Positions 44,327-54,784 are shown, counted from the first letter of the stretch. The stretch is 64,000 nucleotides of DNA from an uncultured Bacteroides sp. (GCA_947074205.1 CAMTOQ010000002.1:1-64000), one strand, 5' to 3'. Numbers and translations are program-made. The notes: generated by a model from the letters alone, not told the origin.

Positions 44327-45202
44327 ATGAGTAAAATTGTAGAAGAGATAAATAAGCACCGTGAAGGACAAATATTTGATGAAACCACAGGTTTTCTAGC
44401 AGACAAGAGTTTCATCTTTGCCAAGAGAATAACAAGTCAAACCAAAACATTGTTGAGACTTAATCAGCCCTATATGGCCGATAATGGGCGCATTTTGCAT
44501 GTAGTACATGGAGAAGCTACTTATACCATCAATCTCGTGGAGTATAATATTTGCCAAGGCGATCTTATTATAATTCCACCAAACTCTATTGTTGAAGTTA
44601 ACAGTAACTCGGAATCGTACACATTACAAGCCATCACTCTGCCGAATGTTATCCCCAATAGTACTATAAATCTACACCCTGAGAGTGAATCCATATTGAT
44701 AAAGCTCAATAGTCTTGATGCCAAACTGATAAATAACTATTTTGATCTGATTTGGCAGGTTATTAAATCTGAAGGTTATCAATTCAACCTTATTAATACT
44801 CTTGCAGAGGCCCTTTATCAAAACGTGATGCTCCTTCATAACAAACAATCGAGCCAAAATACCGAGAAGAAAATTAAAGGTAAAAGCTTATTGATAAAGA
44901 AATTCTTTGCTTTGGTAACACAGCACGGTGTTGAGGAACGTACCATAGCATTCTACGCAAAGGAGCTATGTGTCTCAAACTGCTATCTAAGCATTATTGT
45001 AAAACAAGAAACCGGAAACAGTGTGATGCACTGGATCAATAGAATCATAATATACAGAGCAAAGGTTATATTAGAATACTCCGACAAAAATATTACCGAG
45101 ATTGCAGATGATTTGAATTTTTCTACTTCGTCCTTTTTTTGCAAATTCTTTAAAAATGCTACGGGTATCACTCCGACGCAATATAGAAATACCCACGTTT
45201 AA
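44327..45202 (+). CDS. AraC-family transcriptional regulator
   Basis: About 291 residues: an N-terminal cupin-like sensor (LHVVHGEATYTINLVEYNICQGDLIIIPPNS) and a C-terminal double helix-turn-helix (about 185-288) with YAKELCVSNCYLSIIVKQETG and the AraC signature ITEIADDLNFSTSSFFCKFFKNATGITPTQYR. The frame is open 66 bases upstream, but a promoter box there favours 44327. Targets may be the divergent hydrolase gene or the exporter downstream; not determined. Confidence 0.9.
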   Translation: MSKIVEEINKHREGQIFDETTGFLADKSFIFAKRITSQTKTLLRLNQPYMADNGRILHVVHGEATYTINLVEYNICQGDLIIIPPNSIVEVNSNSESYTLQAITLPNVIPNSTINLHPESESILIKLNSLDAKLINNYFDLIWQVIKSEGYQFNLINTLAEALYQNVMLLHNKQSSQNTEKKIKGKSLLIKKFFALVTQHGVEERTIAFYAKELCVSNCYLSIIVKQETGNSVMHWINRIIIYRAKVILEYSDKNITEIADDLNFSTSSFFCKFFKNATGITPTQYRNTHV

Positions 45203-45237
45203 TAGCTACTTAAAGACTGTTTAAATTGCTGTTAAAC
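45194..45237 (+). repeat. 11-bp TTTAAA array, 4 units, containing a stop codon
   Basis: CACGTTTAATA, GCTACTTAAAG, ACTGTTTAAAT and TGCTGTTAAAC in exact register. The first unit contains the stop codon (TAA at 45200-45202) of the AraC-type gene, so the array begins within coding sequence. Confidence 0.7.
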
Positions 45238-45306
45238 GCAGGTGTGTAGCTAACAGTAAACCTTACTCGGCTCTACTTGTTATTCACTTATTATCTTACT
45301 ATAATA

Positions 45307-46263
45307 ATGAATAAAAAGCAACTTAAAGGCAATATAGCAATGGCATTATCCAAAGGGTTTTCTGGCCTGAATGTCAATGCATTGAAATACTTATTACCTA
45401 TATGGATAGGTGCATTTACCGGTGTGATGCTTCGATGTGTATTTGCTTGTGTGCTCTTCTGGTTGACCGATTTATTCGTGAAAGAACCAAATATCTCTTG
45501 GAAGGATAGATTTAAATTGCTACTGCTTGGTGTTATCTGTATATATGCTAATATCACAACTTACCTTGTGGGCATCTCTATGACAACACCTATATCTGCA
45601 GCTATCTTTAGTGCAATTCAACCTATCTTGGTGTTCATTCTAGCTATTCTAATGTTTCACGAACAGATAACAAAAACGAAGATCGTTGGTGTTGTTCTAG
45701 GCTTCGTCGGCATCATTATTTGTGTCTGTACGCAGAAAGGTAGTGAGCTAGCATCCAATCCTATGCTGGGCAACGCCCTCTGTTTCGCTTCGGCTGTGGC
45801 TTATGCCTTTTACCTGATATTCGGTAAGGAGTTGCTAAGTAGGATAGGGGGTATTACCGTACTTAAATGGGCTTTTACGGGAGCTGCATTGCCAGCTATT
45901 CTAGTTGTAGCCATAAAGGGGTTTGATGCACCACTTATCACCGACCTAATGCAGGGTGAAGTACATTGGCTGCCTCTTTGTGTCTTAGCTTTTATGCTAA
46001 TATTTCCTACTTTTATCAGTAATATTCTGACATTTATAGGGCTAAAGGTTCTCGATACGGTAGTAGTTTCGATTTATAGCTATGTGGTGCTAGTGGTGGC
46101 TACTGTCTGTTCCTATATCTTCGGACAAGATAGATTTGAAATTTGGCAAGGAGTGGCTTTTGTGATGATAGTTGTAAGTATATATTTGGTGGAGGTTGCC
46201 GGTAATAAAAAAGCATCAGTCACGAACAATAAGAGCAATAGCGGGTTATCTAAAAATGGGTAG
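45307..46263 (+). CDS. EamA/DMT-family exporter
   Basis: About 318 residues with ten hydrophobic helices in two EamA repeats (roughly 5-140 and 155-300), including TTPISAAIFSAIQPILVFIL and VVLGFVGIIICVC. Members export amino acids, metabolites or drugs; the substrate cannot be assigned. I start at 45307 (MNKKQLKGNIAMALSKG); the ten codons upstream are unlike the family. It may be controlled by the AraC-type regulator just upstream. Confidence 0.82.
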   Translation: MNKKQLKGNIAMALSKGFSGLNVNALKYLLPIWIGAFTGVMLRCVFACVLFWLTDLFVKEPNISWKDRFKLLLLGVICIYANITTYLVGISMTTPISAAIFSAIQPILVFILAILMFHEQITKTKIVGVVLGFVGIIICVCTQKGSELASNPMLGNALCFASAVAYAFYLIFGKELLSRIGGITVLKWAFTGAALPAILVVAIKGFDAPLITDLMQGEVHWLPLCVLAFMLIFPTFISNILTFIGLKVLDTVVVSIYSYVVLVVATVCSYIFGQDRFEIWQGVAFVMIVVSIYLVEVAGNKKASVTNNKSNSGLSKNG

Positions 46264-46298
46264 TTGAGTTTCTGCAATGGAAAAAAAGCCTTTGATTT

Positions 46299-46330
46299 CT
46301 TGACATACCTTATATAATACACTATATTTG
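46299..46330 (+). promoter_or_regulatory. Promoter of the NIF3/zinc-ribbon gene pair
   Basis: CTTG (46299-46302), 20 bases, then TATATTTG (46323-46330), 22 bases before the ATG at 46352. The longer open frame starting at 46328 would overlap the box. Confidence 0.65.
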
Positions 46331-46351
46331 TACCCAAATTTCATTAGAGAA

Positions 46352-47446
46352 ATGAAGATTAAGGAAGTTGTAAGCGCCCTTGAACGGTTCGCGCCTCTGC
46401 CTTTGCAAGACGGATTTGATAATGCCGGCCTGCAAATTGGATTGACAGAAGCGGAAGTCTCAGGGGCTTTGTTGTGTCTTGACGTCACTGAACAGGTGAT
46501 TGATGAAGCCATTGTGCTAGGTTGTAATCTCGTTATATCGCACCACCCCTTAATCTTTAAAGGGTATAAATCGATAACGGGACGTGACTATGTTGAGCGT
46601 TGTATCATCAAGGCTATCAAGCACGATATTGTGATCTATTCAGCTCACACTAACCTCGATAACGCTTTTCAAGGAGTGAATTATCGCTTTGCCGATATCA
46701 TCGGTTTAAAGAATGTACGAGTTCTTGAACCAAAGCAAGGAGAGCTAGTTAAGCTGGTAACCTTTGCTCCTTTGGATGCTGCAAAGAAAGTGCGACAAGC
46801 ACTGCTGGCTGCCGGATGCGGACACATCGGCAACTACGATTCTTGTAGTTACCAACTAGAAGGCGAAGGAACTTTTCGGGCATTGGACGGTGCCCACCCC
46901 TATGTAGGTGGGATAGGTGAACTTCACACTGAGAAAGAGGTGCGCATTGAAACTATTTTGCCAGTGTATGCTAAGCAGCAGGCCATCAGCGCACTGCTTT
47001 GGTCTCATCCATATGAAGAACCTGCCTACGATATCTATCCTCTGCAAAATGAGTGGTCGCAAGTGGGTAGTGGCATAATAGGTGAGCTAGAGCATCCTGA
47101 AGAGGAAATGACTTTCCTAAAGCGTATCAAAGAACGTTTCAATGTGGGATGTTTGAAACACAACATGTTGACGGGTAAGATGATTCACACCGTTGCTTTG
47201 TGCGGTGGATCGGGCAACTTCTTGCTACCAAATGCCATTAGACAAAATGCAGACGTATTCTTAACAGGTGAGTTTAAGTATCACGACTACTTTGGTCAAG
47301 AGGGCAAAATATTGATGGCAGAAATTGGACACTTCGAGAGCGAACTGCATACAGTGGCCATACTAGATGATCTGTTGCGCACAAAGTTCCCAAATCTAAT
47401 GATTAGAATAACTAAGGTAAATACGAATCCTATTAAATATTTATAG
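46352..47446 (+). CDS. NIF3 family dinuclear metal protein
   Basis: A 364-residue NIF3/YbgI-like protein, often annotated as GTP cyclohydrolase I type 2. Metal ligands appear in NLVISHHPLIFKG and YSAHTNLDNAFQGVNYR near the start and in TGEFKYHDYF with EIGHFESE near the end; a middle insertion (about 125-235) is the CutA-like domain of longer NIF3 proteins. True function is unsettled. It is followed 6 bases later by the zinc-ribbon coiled-coil gene, a pairing conserved in this phylum. Confidence 0.92.
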   Translation: MKIKEVVSALERFAPLPLQDGFDNAGLQIGLTEAEVSGALLCLDVTEQVIDEAIVLGCNLVISHHPLIFKGYKSITGRDYVERCIIKAIKHDIVIYSAHTNLDNAFQGVNYRFADIIGLKNVRVLEPKQGELVKLVTFAPLDAAKKVRQALLAAGCGHIGNYDSCSYQLEGEGTFRALDGAHPYVGGIGELHTEKEVRIETILPVYAKQQAISALLWSHPYEEPAYDIYPLQNEWSQVGSGIIGELEHPEEEMTFLKRIKERFNVGCLKHNMLTGKMIHTVALCGGSGNFLLPNAIRQNADVFLTGEFKYHDYFGQEGKILMAEIGHFESELHTVAILDDLLRTKFPNLMIRITKVNTNPIKYL

Positions 47447-47452
47447 AATAAT

Positions 47453-48283
47453 ATGGCTAAAGAAGTAAAGAAAGACCCTAACGAACTTTCTACCGAAGAA
47501 AGATTGAAAACGTTGTTCCAACTTCAGACTATGTTGTCTGAAATTGATAAAATTAAAACTCTACGTGGTGAGCTTCCTTTGGAAGTACAAGACTTGGAAG
47601 ACGAAATTGCAGGTTTAACTACACGTATTGAGAAGATTCAATCGGAAATTAGTGACTTGAAAGCTTCGATTGCTGGCAAGCGTGTTGAAATCGAAACAGC
47701 AAAAGCTGCTGTTGAGAAATACAAATCGCAACAAGACAATGTGCGCAATAACCGTGAATACGACTTCCTAACAAAGGAAATCGAGTTCCAAACTTTGGAA
47801 ATCGAACTTTGCGAGAAACGTATTAAGGAGTTTACTGTCGCAGAACAACAAAAGTCGGAAGAAGCAGCTAAGAGTACTGCAGCTTTGGAAGAAAGACAAA
47901 AAGACCTTGATTTGAAGAAGAGCGAACTAGACGAGATCGTTTCTGAAACAAAGCAAGAGGAAGAAAAGCTTCGCGAAAAAACAAAAGAACTTGAAACTAA
48001 AATCGATCCGCGTCTTTTGCAATCGTTCAAACGTATTCGCAAAAGCTCACGCAATGGTCTAGGTGTTGTATATGTACAACGTGACGCTTGCGGTGGTTGT
48101 TTTAACAAGATTCCACCCCAAAGACAACTTGATATCCGTTCGCGCAAAAAGATTATTGTTTGCGAATATTGCGGTAGAATCATGATTGACCCAGAATTGG
48201 CAGGTGTAGAAGTGGCTGTGAAGCCAGTTGAAGCTCCAGCTCCAACTCAAAAAAGAGGAATCAGAAGAAAATCGGCTGAATAA
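47453..48283 (+). CDS. Coiled-coil protein with C4 zinc ribbon
   Basis: A 276-residue protein: an antiparallel coiled coil over about 15-190, rich in Glu and Lys, then a zinc ribbon (CGGC at about 221-224 and CEYC at about 244-247) of the zf-RING_7/CT398 type. A Lys/Arg-rich tail ends RRKSAE. The role is not established; association with the NIF3 gene suggests a joint task, possibly in nucleic acid or secretion-related processes. A terminator follows. Confidence 0.9.
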   Translation: MAKEVKKDPNELSTEERLKTLFQLQTMLSEIDKIKTLRGELPLEVQDLEDEIAGLTTRIEKIQSEISDLKASIAGKRVEIETAKAAVEKYKSQQDNVRNNREYDFLTKEIEFQTLEIELCEKRIKEFTVAEQQKSEEAAKSTAALEERQKDLDLKKSELDEIVSETKQEEEKLREKTKELETKIDPRLLQSFKRIRKSSRNGLGVVYVQRDACGGCFNKIPPQRQLDIRSRKKIIVCEYCGRIMIDPELAGVEVAVKPVEAPAPTQKRGIRRKSAE

Positions 48284-48308
48284 ACTGTAACTGTATTAAA
48301 AAAGACTT

Positions 48309-48350
48309 AAGCGGTCTATTGTCATCTACTTGACAATAGACCGCTTTTTT
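48309..48350 (+). terminator. Terminator after the zinc-ribbon gene
   Basis: AAGCGGTCTATTGTCA (48309-48324) pairs perfectly with 48331-48346; six T follow. Confidence 0.93.
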
Positions 48351-48437
48351 AGCTTAATATCTTTAAACTTATAAGTTTGTTAACTAAACAAATCACATTT
48401 ATGGTTGTTTAAAATATATTCGTTAAACTTCAAACTT

Positions 48438-49865
48438 ATGAAAATGAAAAGATGGAGTATATCTCTTTTGCTGCTATTGGCTATAATAGTTCACGCACAA
48501 AAGCCTAGTAAAACCGAGCGCTATCTGAGGAGTCAGATGCCCCAAGAGTGGGGAGCCATGAGTGAAGGTAATCTTGATCTAAACGAAGAACTGTTTCAGC
48601 AGACACTTCCTGTAGAAGATGAGTGGTGGAAGGTTTTTGGCGACCCATTGCTCGATTCTCTAATAACTATTGCAGTCGATCAAAGTTACGATGTACTTAT
48701 GGCCATTGACAAGATGAACATGGCAAAGTATAGCATGCGCATGGCACGCAGTAATTTCTTCCCAACATTGACCTTTGGCGCTGGATGGACAAAAGAACAA
48801 AGTAGCGGCAAGGTTACCGCTACACCACAAGGTCGAGAAGAGTATTTCGATGCAGCTGTAAATATGAGCTGGGAGATTGATGTATTCGGCCGTATACGTA
48901 GCGAAGCTAAAGCAGAAAAAGAGCTTTACTACGCATCGAAAGAAGACTATACATCAACTATGATTTCGATGGCTGCACAAGTAGCCTCAGCCTATATTAA
49001 CCTAAGAGCTGCACAACAAGAACTTATCGTTATAAAAATGAATTGCACGGAGCAAGAGAAGGTAGTGAAGATTACCGAAGCTCGCTTCAATGCAGGCTTG
49101 GCCTCTAAGCTAGATGTTGCTCAGGCAAAATCGGTGTATTACAGTACTAAAGCCTCAATCCCGGCTAGCGAGCTAGGTGTGATTCAATATATGAACTCTA
49201 TAGCTATACTTCTGGGAGTTTACCCTCAGCAAATTAAAAGTGCGCTGAGCGAACCCGGGAAACTTCCGGAATATATGGAGCCGGTTGGAGTGGGCATCCC
49301 AGTTGATATCATCAGGCGCCGACCCGACATTCGTGCAGCCGAGCGCGAAGTTAGGGCTCAAGCAGCTAAAGTAGGAGCAGCACGAGCAGACTTTGCTCCA
49401 ACCATTACAGTGAGTGGATCGGTGGGGTATATGGCAAAAGATCTGAAAGATTTCTTCAATCATAGAGCTTTTACTTATGAAATCGCTCCTGCACTAAGCT
49501 GGACCATTTTCAATGGTGGAAACCTTATTAATGCTATGAAAAGTGCAAAGAGTGATCTCGATCTTGTAATCAACCAATATAATGAAACAGTATTGACAGC
49601 CGTACAAGAAACGGACAATGCAATGGAAGGGTACAAGAGTTATATTAAGCAGGTAATGGAGTTAAGAGAAACCTGTTACCAATATCAAGAGGCTTTGCAG
49701 CTCTCACTAAATCTATATAAAGAAGGGCTATCGCCTTTTCAAAATGTAGTGGATGCACAGAAGTCTCTACTTACCTATCAAAGCCAACTAGTCCAAGCCA
49801 AGGGAGATTGTTTGATACAGCTGATTACACTGTATAAAGCACTTGGCGGAGGATGGAAATATTGA
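48438..49865 (+). CDS. TolC-family outer-membrane channel of an RND pump
   Basis: About 475 residues, the exit duct of the tripartite efflux system encoded here. The signal peptide ends near IIVHAQ; there is no lipobox cysteine, unlike many CusC/NodT relatives. Two TolC repeats are visible, with SWEIDVFGRIRSEAKAEKEL and PALSWTIFNGGNLINAMKSA marking equivalent helix/strand positions, and VGIPVDIIRRRPDIRAAERE between. The start is at 48438 (MKMKRWSISLLLLL) rather than 11 codons upstream. Confidence 0.9.
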   Translation: MKMKRWSISLLLLLAIIVHAQKPSKTERYLRSQMPQEWGAMSEGNLDLNEELFQQTLPVEDEWWKVFGDPLLDSLITIAVDQSYDVLMAIDKMNMAKYSMRMARSNFFPTLTFGAGWTKEQSSGKVTATPQGREEYFDAAVNMSWEIDVFGRIRSEAKAEKELYYASKEDYTSTMISMAAQVASAYINLRAAQQELIVIKMNCTEQEKVVKITEARFNAGLASKLDVAQAKSVYYSTKASIPASELGVIQYMNSIAILLGVYPQQIKSALSEPGKLPEYMEPVGVGIPVDIIRRRPDIRAAEREVRAQAAKVGAARADFAPTITVSGSVGYMAKDLKDFFNHRAFTYEIAPALSWTIFNGGNLINAMKSAKSDLDLVINQYNETVLTAVQETDNAMEGYKSYIKQVMELRETCYQYQEALQLSLNLYKEGLSPFQNVVDAQKSLLTYQSQLVQAKGDCLIQLITLYKALGGGWKY

Positions 49866-49888
49866 TAAACTTTAAACCCCACATAACA

Positions 49889-51013
49889 ATGAAAAAGATT
49901 GTATACATAGTATTGGCTCTTCCTCTTCTATTGGCAGGCTGTAAAGATAAAAAGAGTGATAAAAAGTCAGCTACAGCAGGATATGTCCCTTCTATCACAG
50001 TGGCAACACCAGTTGTAAAAGATATGGTGCTCAGCAAAGAGTATCCAGGCTATCTATCCTCTGAACAAACCGTAAATCTTGTAGGACGTGTCAATGGCAC
50101 GCTGGAATCTATTAAGTTTAAACCCGGTGAGAGGGTAAAGAAGGGGCAACTTCTCTTTGTTATCGAACCAACGGTTTATCAAAACGAGGTATCGCAGGCT
50201 CAAGCTGAACTTGAGTCATCGAAAGCGGAGTTGGAATATTCGGAAAGCAACTACACTCGTATGCAAGAGGCATTGAAAAGTGATGCAGTAAGTCAAATAC
50301 AAGTGATTCAAGCCGAGTCGACCATGAAGGGTGACAGAGCATCAATTGCAAACAATGAGGCGGCTCTTAAAACAGCACAAACTAATCTGAATTACTGTTA
50401 CGTCAAGGCTCCATTCGATGGTGTAATCTCTAAAAATGCCGTCGATATTGGTAGCTATATAAGCGGAGCTGCAAGCCCTGTTACTCTGGCCACCATATAT
50501 AAGGATGATAAGATGTATAGTTATTTTAATATCGCAGATAATCAATGGCTTACTATGCAAATGCAGATGGCCGCTAACAAACCGGTAGATCAACTACCTC
50601 ATGACATTCTTGTGAAATTAGGTGCCGATGATATTAAGAATTATCCCGCGACTTTGGATTATATGTCGCCTGATGTGACTATGAATACAGGAACAGTAAC
50701 TCTGCGCGCTATATTAGACAACCCAGACGGAATACTCAAGAGTGGTCTATATGTAAGCGTATCCTTGCCTTATGCCGAAGTAAAAGATGCTATTCTTATC
50801 AATAATGGTTCAATAGGTAGCGATCAGTTAGGTAAGTATGTGTACGTGGTGAATGATTCGAACATTGTTAACTATAGACATATCACAACCGGAGAACTAT
50901 TTGGAGACACTTTAAGATTAGTTACTAGTGGGCTGAAGCCTAACGAAAAGTATGTCACTACAGCATTGTTGAAGGTGAAAAATGGTATGAAAGTTAAGCC
51001 GGTAACTAAGTGA
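49889..51013 (+). CDS. Periplasmic adaptor lipoprotein of an RND pump (AcrA/MexA type)
   Basis: About 374 residues. Lipobox LLAGC places the lipidated cysteine near residue 18. Domains in order: lipoyl half (VNLVGRVNGTLESIKFKPGE), long hairpin (about 95-165), second lipoyl half (YVKAPFDGVISKNAVDIGSY), beta-barrel and membrane-proximal domain. It joins the inner-membrane pump to the outer channel. The start at 49889 matches the signal sequence; the open frame extends 12 codons into the preceding gene. Confidence 0.92.
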   Translation: MKKIVYIVLALPLLLAGCKDKKSDKKSATAGYVPSITVATPVVKDMVLSKEYPGYLSSEQTVNLVGRVNGTLESIKFKPGERVKKGQLLFVIEPTVYQNEVSQAQAELESSKAELEYSESNYTRMQEALKSDAVSQIQVIQAESTMKGDRASIANNEAALKTAQTNLNYCYVKAPFDGVISKNAVDIGSYISGAASPVTLATIYKDDKMYSYFNIADNQWLTMQMQMAANKPVDQLPHDILVKLGADDIKNYPATLDYMSPDVTMNTGTVTLRAILDNPDGILKSGLYVSVSLPYAEVKDAILINNGSIGSDQLGKYVYVVNDSNIVNYRHITTGELFGDTLRLVTSGLKPNEKYVTTALLKVKNGMKVKPVTK

Positions 51014-51039
51014 TTATTAACTACTAAAGCACAAGGATT

Positions 51040-54000
51040 ATGTTCTCAAAATTCTTTATAAACAGACCGATATTTGCTACGGTAATAGCCTTGCTGATTT
51101 TAGTAGGGGGTATTATATCGTTGACAATGTTGCCGATAGCACAATATCCCGAAATAACCCCACCAACCGTTCAAGTTTCTGCCACTTATCTGGGTGCTGA
51201 TGCAACAACGGTTGCTCAGACTGTGGGGATGCCCATCGAGCAGCAAGTGAATGGTGTGGATGGAATGCTTTATATGTCATCTACATCATCGTCTACGGGC
51301 TCTTATTCATTGACTGTAACTTTTGAGGTAGGTACAGATATAGATATGGCCACTGTGCAAGTACAGAATAGAGCCAATATTGCTGAGCCTTTATTGCCAG
51401 AAGCTGTAAAAGTTCAAGGTGTTACCATACAGAAACAGTCGACCAACATTGTACTCTTTCTTACATTGACGTCTACAAACCCACTGTATGATGCATTGTA
51501 TCTATCCAATTATGGAACACTAAACCTACTAAACGACCTGACAAGACTTCCAGGGGTAGGCGACGTAAACATTATGGGTATCGGTGATTACTCTATGCGA
51601 GTTTGGATGGATCCCGATTTAATGCGTATTCGTGGCGTATCACCAGAGGAGGTTTATCAAGCTATTTCTGCACAGAATGTAAGTGTAAGCCCTGGATCGG
51701 TAGGGCAAGCATTAGATGCAACCAATAAAAATGCCTTTGCCAATACCTTGATTGTAAAGGGACGATTAACAACTCCAGAAGAATTTGGCAATATCATCGT
51801 CAGGAATGAGGGTGATGGACAATTCCTTCGCATAAAAGATATTGCAAGAGTAGCACAGGAATCAAGCAACTACAGCATGGTGGCAACGCTAAGCGGTGAA
51901 CCTACCGCGGCTATTGCTATTTATCAGCAGCCGGGTTCTAACTCTATCGATGTCGCCAAGGCAGTTAAGGCAAAAATGGCTGAGTTAGCCAAGAACTTCC
52001 CAGATGGTATCAAGTATGAAGTTACGCTAGATACAACAGAGGTAATTGATGCCTCGATCAGCGATGTTATGTTAACCTTTATCGAAACGACCCTCTTGGT
52101 AGTCTTAGTAATTTTGCTATTCCTCCAAAACTTCCGTGCCGTAATCATTCCATGTATCACCATTCCGGTGTCGTTAATTGGCACATTAGCAGTTATGGAA
52201 ATACTTGGATTCTCCATCAATACGCTAACACTATTTGGACTGATTCTGGCTATTGCTATTGTGGTGGACGATGCCATTCTTGTCGTCGAAAACTCTTCGC
52301 GTTTGCTCGAAACGGGTAAATACAACACGAAAGATGCTGTAACTAAAGCGATGGGAGAGATTACCGGTCCGATTGTTGGTGTAGTATTAGTAATGCTAGC
52401 AGTATTTATTCCCACCTCAATGATTAGTGGCATCACAGGCCAGCTCTATAAGCAGTTTGCTTTGACCATTGCAGCTTCTACCGTGATTAGTGGATTCAAC
52501 TCGCTAACTTTAACACCTGCACTTTGTGGGCTCTTCTTGCAACCGCCTAAACAGAGTAAATTCTTTGTATATAGATGGTTCAACTCGTTCTATGACAGTG
52601 TACAGAAGATTTATAACTCGACAATCGGTTGGTTATTAAACAGAAGATATCTAACCTTGTTGATTTATGTAGTATTTACCGCAATAGCTGTGTTCTTATA
52701 TATGAAAGTACCCTCAACCTTTATTCCAGAGGAAGATGATGGATACTTCATTGCTATGACCCAACTTCCGCCTGCAGCTAGTTTGGAAAGAACAGAAGCT
52801 TTGGGCGCCGAAGTCAACAAGATACTTGACTCTTATCCAGAAGTGAAAAGTTATATCCAGATATCTGGTTTCTCTATTATGTCTGGCGGCGCTGCAAGTA
52901 ATGGCGGTACATATTTCGTAATCTTAAAAAACTGGGATGAAAGAAAAGGAAAGAAGCATGATGTGTTTAGTATTGTCGATCGTTTCAATGAAGAAGCATA
53001 CGCTTTAGAAGCAGGTACAGTTTTCGCAATGGTACCTCCGGCCATTCCAGGATTAGGAACAACGGGTGGTATACAAATGCAGCTAGAAGATACTAAGAGT
53101 CTAGGTGCTACTGCTATGAGTGATGCAATCTCTACAATCCTAGAAACTGCGACTAAGATGGATGCATTGGAAAATGTGAACTGTCAGTATCAGGCAAATG
53201 TACCTCAATATTACATAAATATAGACCGCGATAAGGTGCAGTTTATGGGTTTGCAAATGGATGATGTTTTTAATGTGCTTGGTTATTATATGGGTGCGAC
53301 CTATGTAAACGACTATGTGCAGTATGGACATATCTTCCATGTCAATATTGAATCGGCTAATCAATATCAGACTAATGTTAAGGAGATTCTTAAGCTTGGG
53401 GTGCCTAACGGCAATGGTTTAAATGTTCCATTCTCGGCCTTCTGTACGATAGAGGAGATATTCGGCCAAGATGAAATTAATCGATACAATCTGTTCCAAA
53501 CAGCTGCCATAACAGCAAGTGTACCCGAAGGCAAGAGTACTAGCGAGGCAATTACCCAACTAGCATCTATTGTAGACGACGATCTAAATGGCATGTTTGG
53601 TTACGAATGGACTTCTGTAGCATATCAGGAAACATCATCAAGCAACACCACCATGGCCATATTTGTGGTAGCATTGCTAGTTGCTTACTTTGTGCTCTGT
53701 GCGCAATACGAAAGCTGGACTAGTCCGATTGCAGCCGTTATGGGTATTCCACTCGCTCTTTTAGGAGCACTGCTTGGCTGTATAGTGATGGGAGTTGCTG
53801 TAAGCGTCTACACACAAATCGGTATGATATTACTGATTGCCTTATCTGCTAAAAATGGTATTTTGATTGTGGAGTTTGCCCAAGACTATCATGCGGACGG
53901 AAGTTCTATTCGCGAGTCAGCATTAGAGGCTGGACACACACGTCTACGCCCAATTCTAATGACCTCAATGGCCTTCGTAATCGGTGTGATGCCTTTATTG

Positions 54001-54195
54001 TTCTCAACCGGTGCTGGCGCCAACAGCCGTATTGCATTGGGAGCAGCAGTAGTATTTGGTATGTTTATGAATACCATGTTGGCAACCTTCTTTGTACCTA
54101 ACTTCTATGAGTTAATGCAAACTTTGGCAGAGAGATTTAGATGGAAACGTGATACAGCACCGGATCAAGCTAGCAGTAGCACAGATCAGGTTTAA
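51040..54195 (+). CDS. RND efflux transporter (AcrB/MexB, HAE1 family)
   Basis: A 1051-residue proton-driven inner-membrane pump for hydrophobic or amphiphilic compounds. It begins [20 protein letters not shown]; helix 4 carries the proton-relay aspartates in [18 protein letters not shown], helix 10 the lysine in [20 protein letters not shown], and helix 11 has [12 protein letters not shown]. Full length with twelve helices and two large periplasmic loops. Order outer channel, adaptor, pump; no TetR regulator is adjacent. Confidence 0.96.
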   Translation: MFSKFFINRPIFATVIALLILVGGIISLTMLPIAQYPEITPPTVQVSATYLGADATTVAQTVGMPIEQQVNGVDGMLYMSSTSSSTGSYSLTVTFEVGTDIDMATVQVQNRANIAEPLLPEAVKVQGVTIQKQSTNIVLFLTLTSTNPLYDALYLSNYGTLNLLNDLTRLPGVGDVNIMGIGDYSMRVWMDPDLMRIRGVSPEEVYQAISAQNVSVSPGSVGQALDATNKNAFANTLIVKGRLTTPEEFGNIIVRNEGDGQFLRIKDIARVAQESSNYSMVATLSGEPTAAIAIYQQPGSNSIDVAKAVKAKMAELAKNFPDGIKYEVTLDTTEVIDASISDVMLTFIETTLLVVLVILLFLQNFRAVIIPCITIPVSLIGTLAVMEILGFSINTLTLFGLILAIAIVVDDAILVVENSSRLLETGKYNTKDAVTKAMGEITGPIVGVVLVMLAVFIPTSMISGITGQLYKQFALTIAASTVISGFNSLTLTPALCGLFLQPPKQSKFFVYRWFNSFYDSVQKIYNSTIGWLLNRRYLTLLIYVVFTAIAVFLYMKVPSTFIPEEDDGYFIAMTQLPPAASLERTEALGAEVNKILDSYPEVKSYIQISGFSIMSGGAASNGGTYFVILKNWDERKGKKHDVFSIVDRFNEEAYALEAGTVFAMVPPAIPGLGTTGGIQMQLEDTKSLGATAMSDAISTILETATKMDALENVNCQYQANVPQYYINIDRDKVQFMGLQMDDVFNVLGYYMGATYVNDYVQYGHIFHVNIESANQYQTNVKEILKLGVPNGNGLNVPFSAFCTIEEIFGQDEINRYNLFQTAAITASVPEGKSTSEAITQLASIVDDDLNGMFGYEWTSVAYQETSSSNTTMAIFVVALLVAYFVLCAQYESWTSPIAAVMGIPLALLGALLGCIVMGVAVSVYTQIGMILLIALSAKNGILIVEFAQDYHADGSSIRESALEAGHTRLRPILMTSMAFVIGVMPLLFSTGAGANSRIALGAAVVFGMFMNTMLATFFVPNFYELMQTLAERFRWKRDTAPDQASSSTDQV

Positions 54196-54219
54196 ACGAT
54201 AAGTATAGTTAATTTACAA

Positions 54220-54259
54220 GAAACAGCGAAGTCTAGAAATCATTCTGCTTCGCTGTTTC
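54220..54259. terminator. Hairpin between convergent RND pump and HsdR-N-like genes
   Basis: GAAACAGCGAAG (54220-54231) pairs with CTTCGCTGTTTC (54248-54259), and AGAA/TTCT inside extends the stem after a bulge. It can serve both strands. Confidence 0.75.
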
Positions 54260-54269
54260 GTTATATAAA

Positions 54270-54719
54270 CTAGAGCTCGCTGTAGTGGGGTATATCCTGC
54301 AGGAAATAGTATTTTTGCTGTGTGTAGTCGATCTTACAGCAATAGTGGTTAATACCATTGGTCACGATAAGATAGTCCACTTTTAGCACCATATTGTAAC
54401 GTGTGATTTGGTCGAAAACGTCTTGGGTAATTACTATTTGTGGCGCCTTATATTCCACTATTAGACGAGCTTTTAAATCTCTGTTGTAGAGCACGGTATC
54501 GCAACGTTTCTTGGTTCCGTTTAACTCTATTGCCACCTCATTGGCTAATAATGCAGCAGGAAAGCCTTTGTGCGAAAGTAGATAGTGGACGAAATGCTGT
54601 CGAACCCACTCTTCGGGGGTTAGACTTACAAAACGTCGTCTGATGACATCGAAAATAACTTTTTTTTCGCCTTTAGCCTTGATATTTGCCTCGAAAGTTG
54701 GCAAGTTTAATGATAACAT
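54270..54719 (-). CDS. Orphan HsdR N-terminal-like nuclease-fold protein
   Basis: About 149 residues. It resembles the N-terminal nuclease-like domain of type I restriction R subunits (HsdR_N_2): VRQHFVHYLLSHKGFP, EVAIELNGTKKRCDTVLYNRD and LIVEYKAP, which carry a possible D...ExK catalytic set. No helicase part, HsdM or HsdS is present, so it is not a restriction system as it stands. Single-gene forms occur in Bacteroidetes with unknown role. I start at 54719 (MLSLNLPTFEANI); 16 extra upstream codons are less likely. Confidence 0.75.
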   Translation of the reverse strand: MLSLNLPTFEANIKAKGEKKVIFDVIRRRFVSLTPEEWVRQHFVHYLLSHKGFPAALLANEVAIELNGTKKRCDTVLYNRDLKARLIVEYKAPQIVITQDVFDQITRYNMVLKVDYLIVTNGINHYCCKIDYTQQKYYFLQDIPHYSEL

Positions 54720-54723
54720 TTTA

Positions 54724-54731
54724 TACTTTTG
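54724..54731 (+). promoter_or_regulatory. -7 box before AMP nucleosidase
   Basis: TACTTTTG, an exact TAnnTTTG, 53 bases before the start codon. A -33 TTTG is not evident. Confidence 0.45.
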
Positions 54732-54784
54732 TATGTTAAATAACGGTTTTCCCTCTGCGGAAGACACAAATTTAATGGATTCTT

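Noticed and set aside
47638..48183. Reverse-strand open frame of 181 codons
   Set aside because: It is the shadow of the coiled-coil zinc-ribbon gene; long runs of Ser, Phe and Leu mirror Glu/Lys-rich codons on the other strand.
51924..52436. Reverse-strand open frame of 170 codons
   Set aside because: Lies wholly inside the RND pump gene, which has clear family motifs; no independent evidence.
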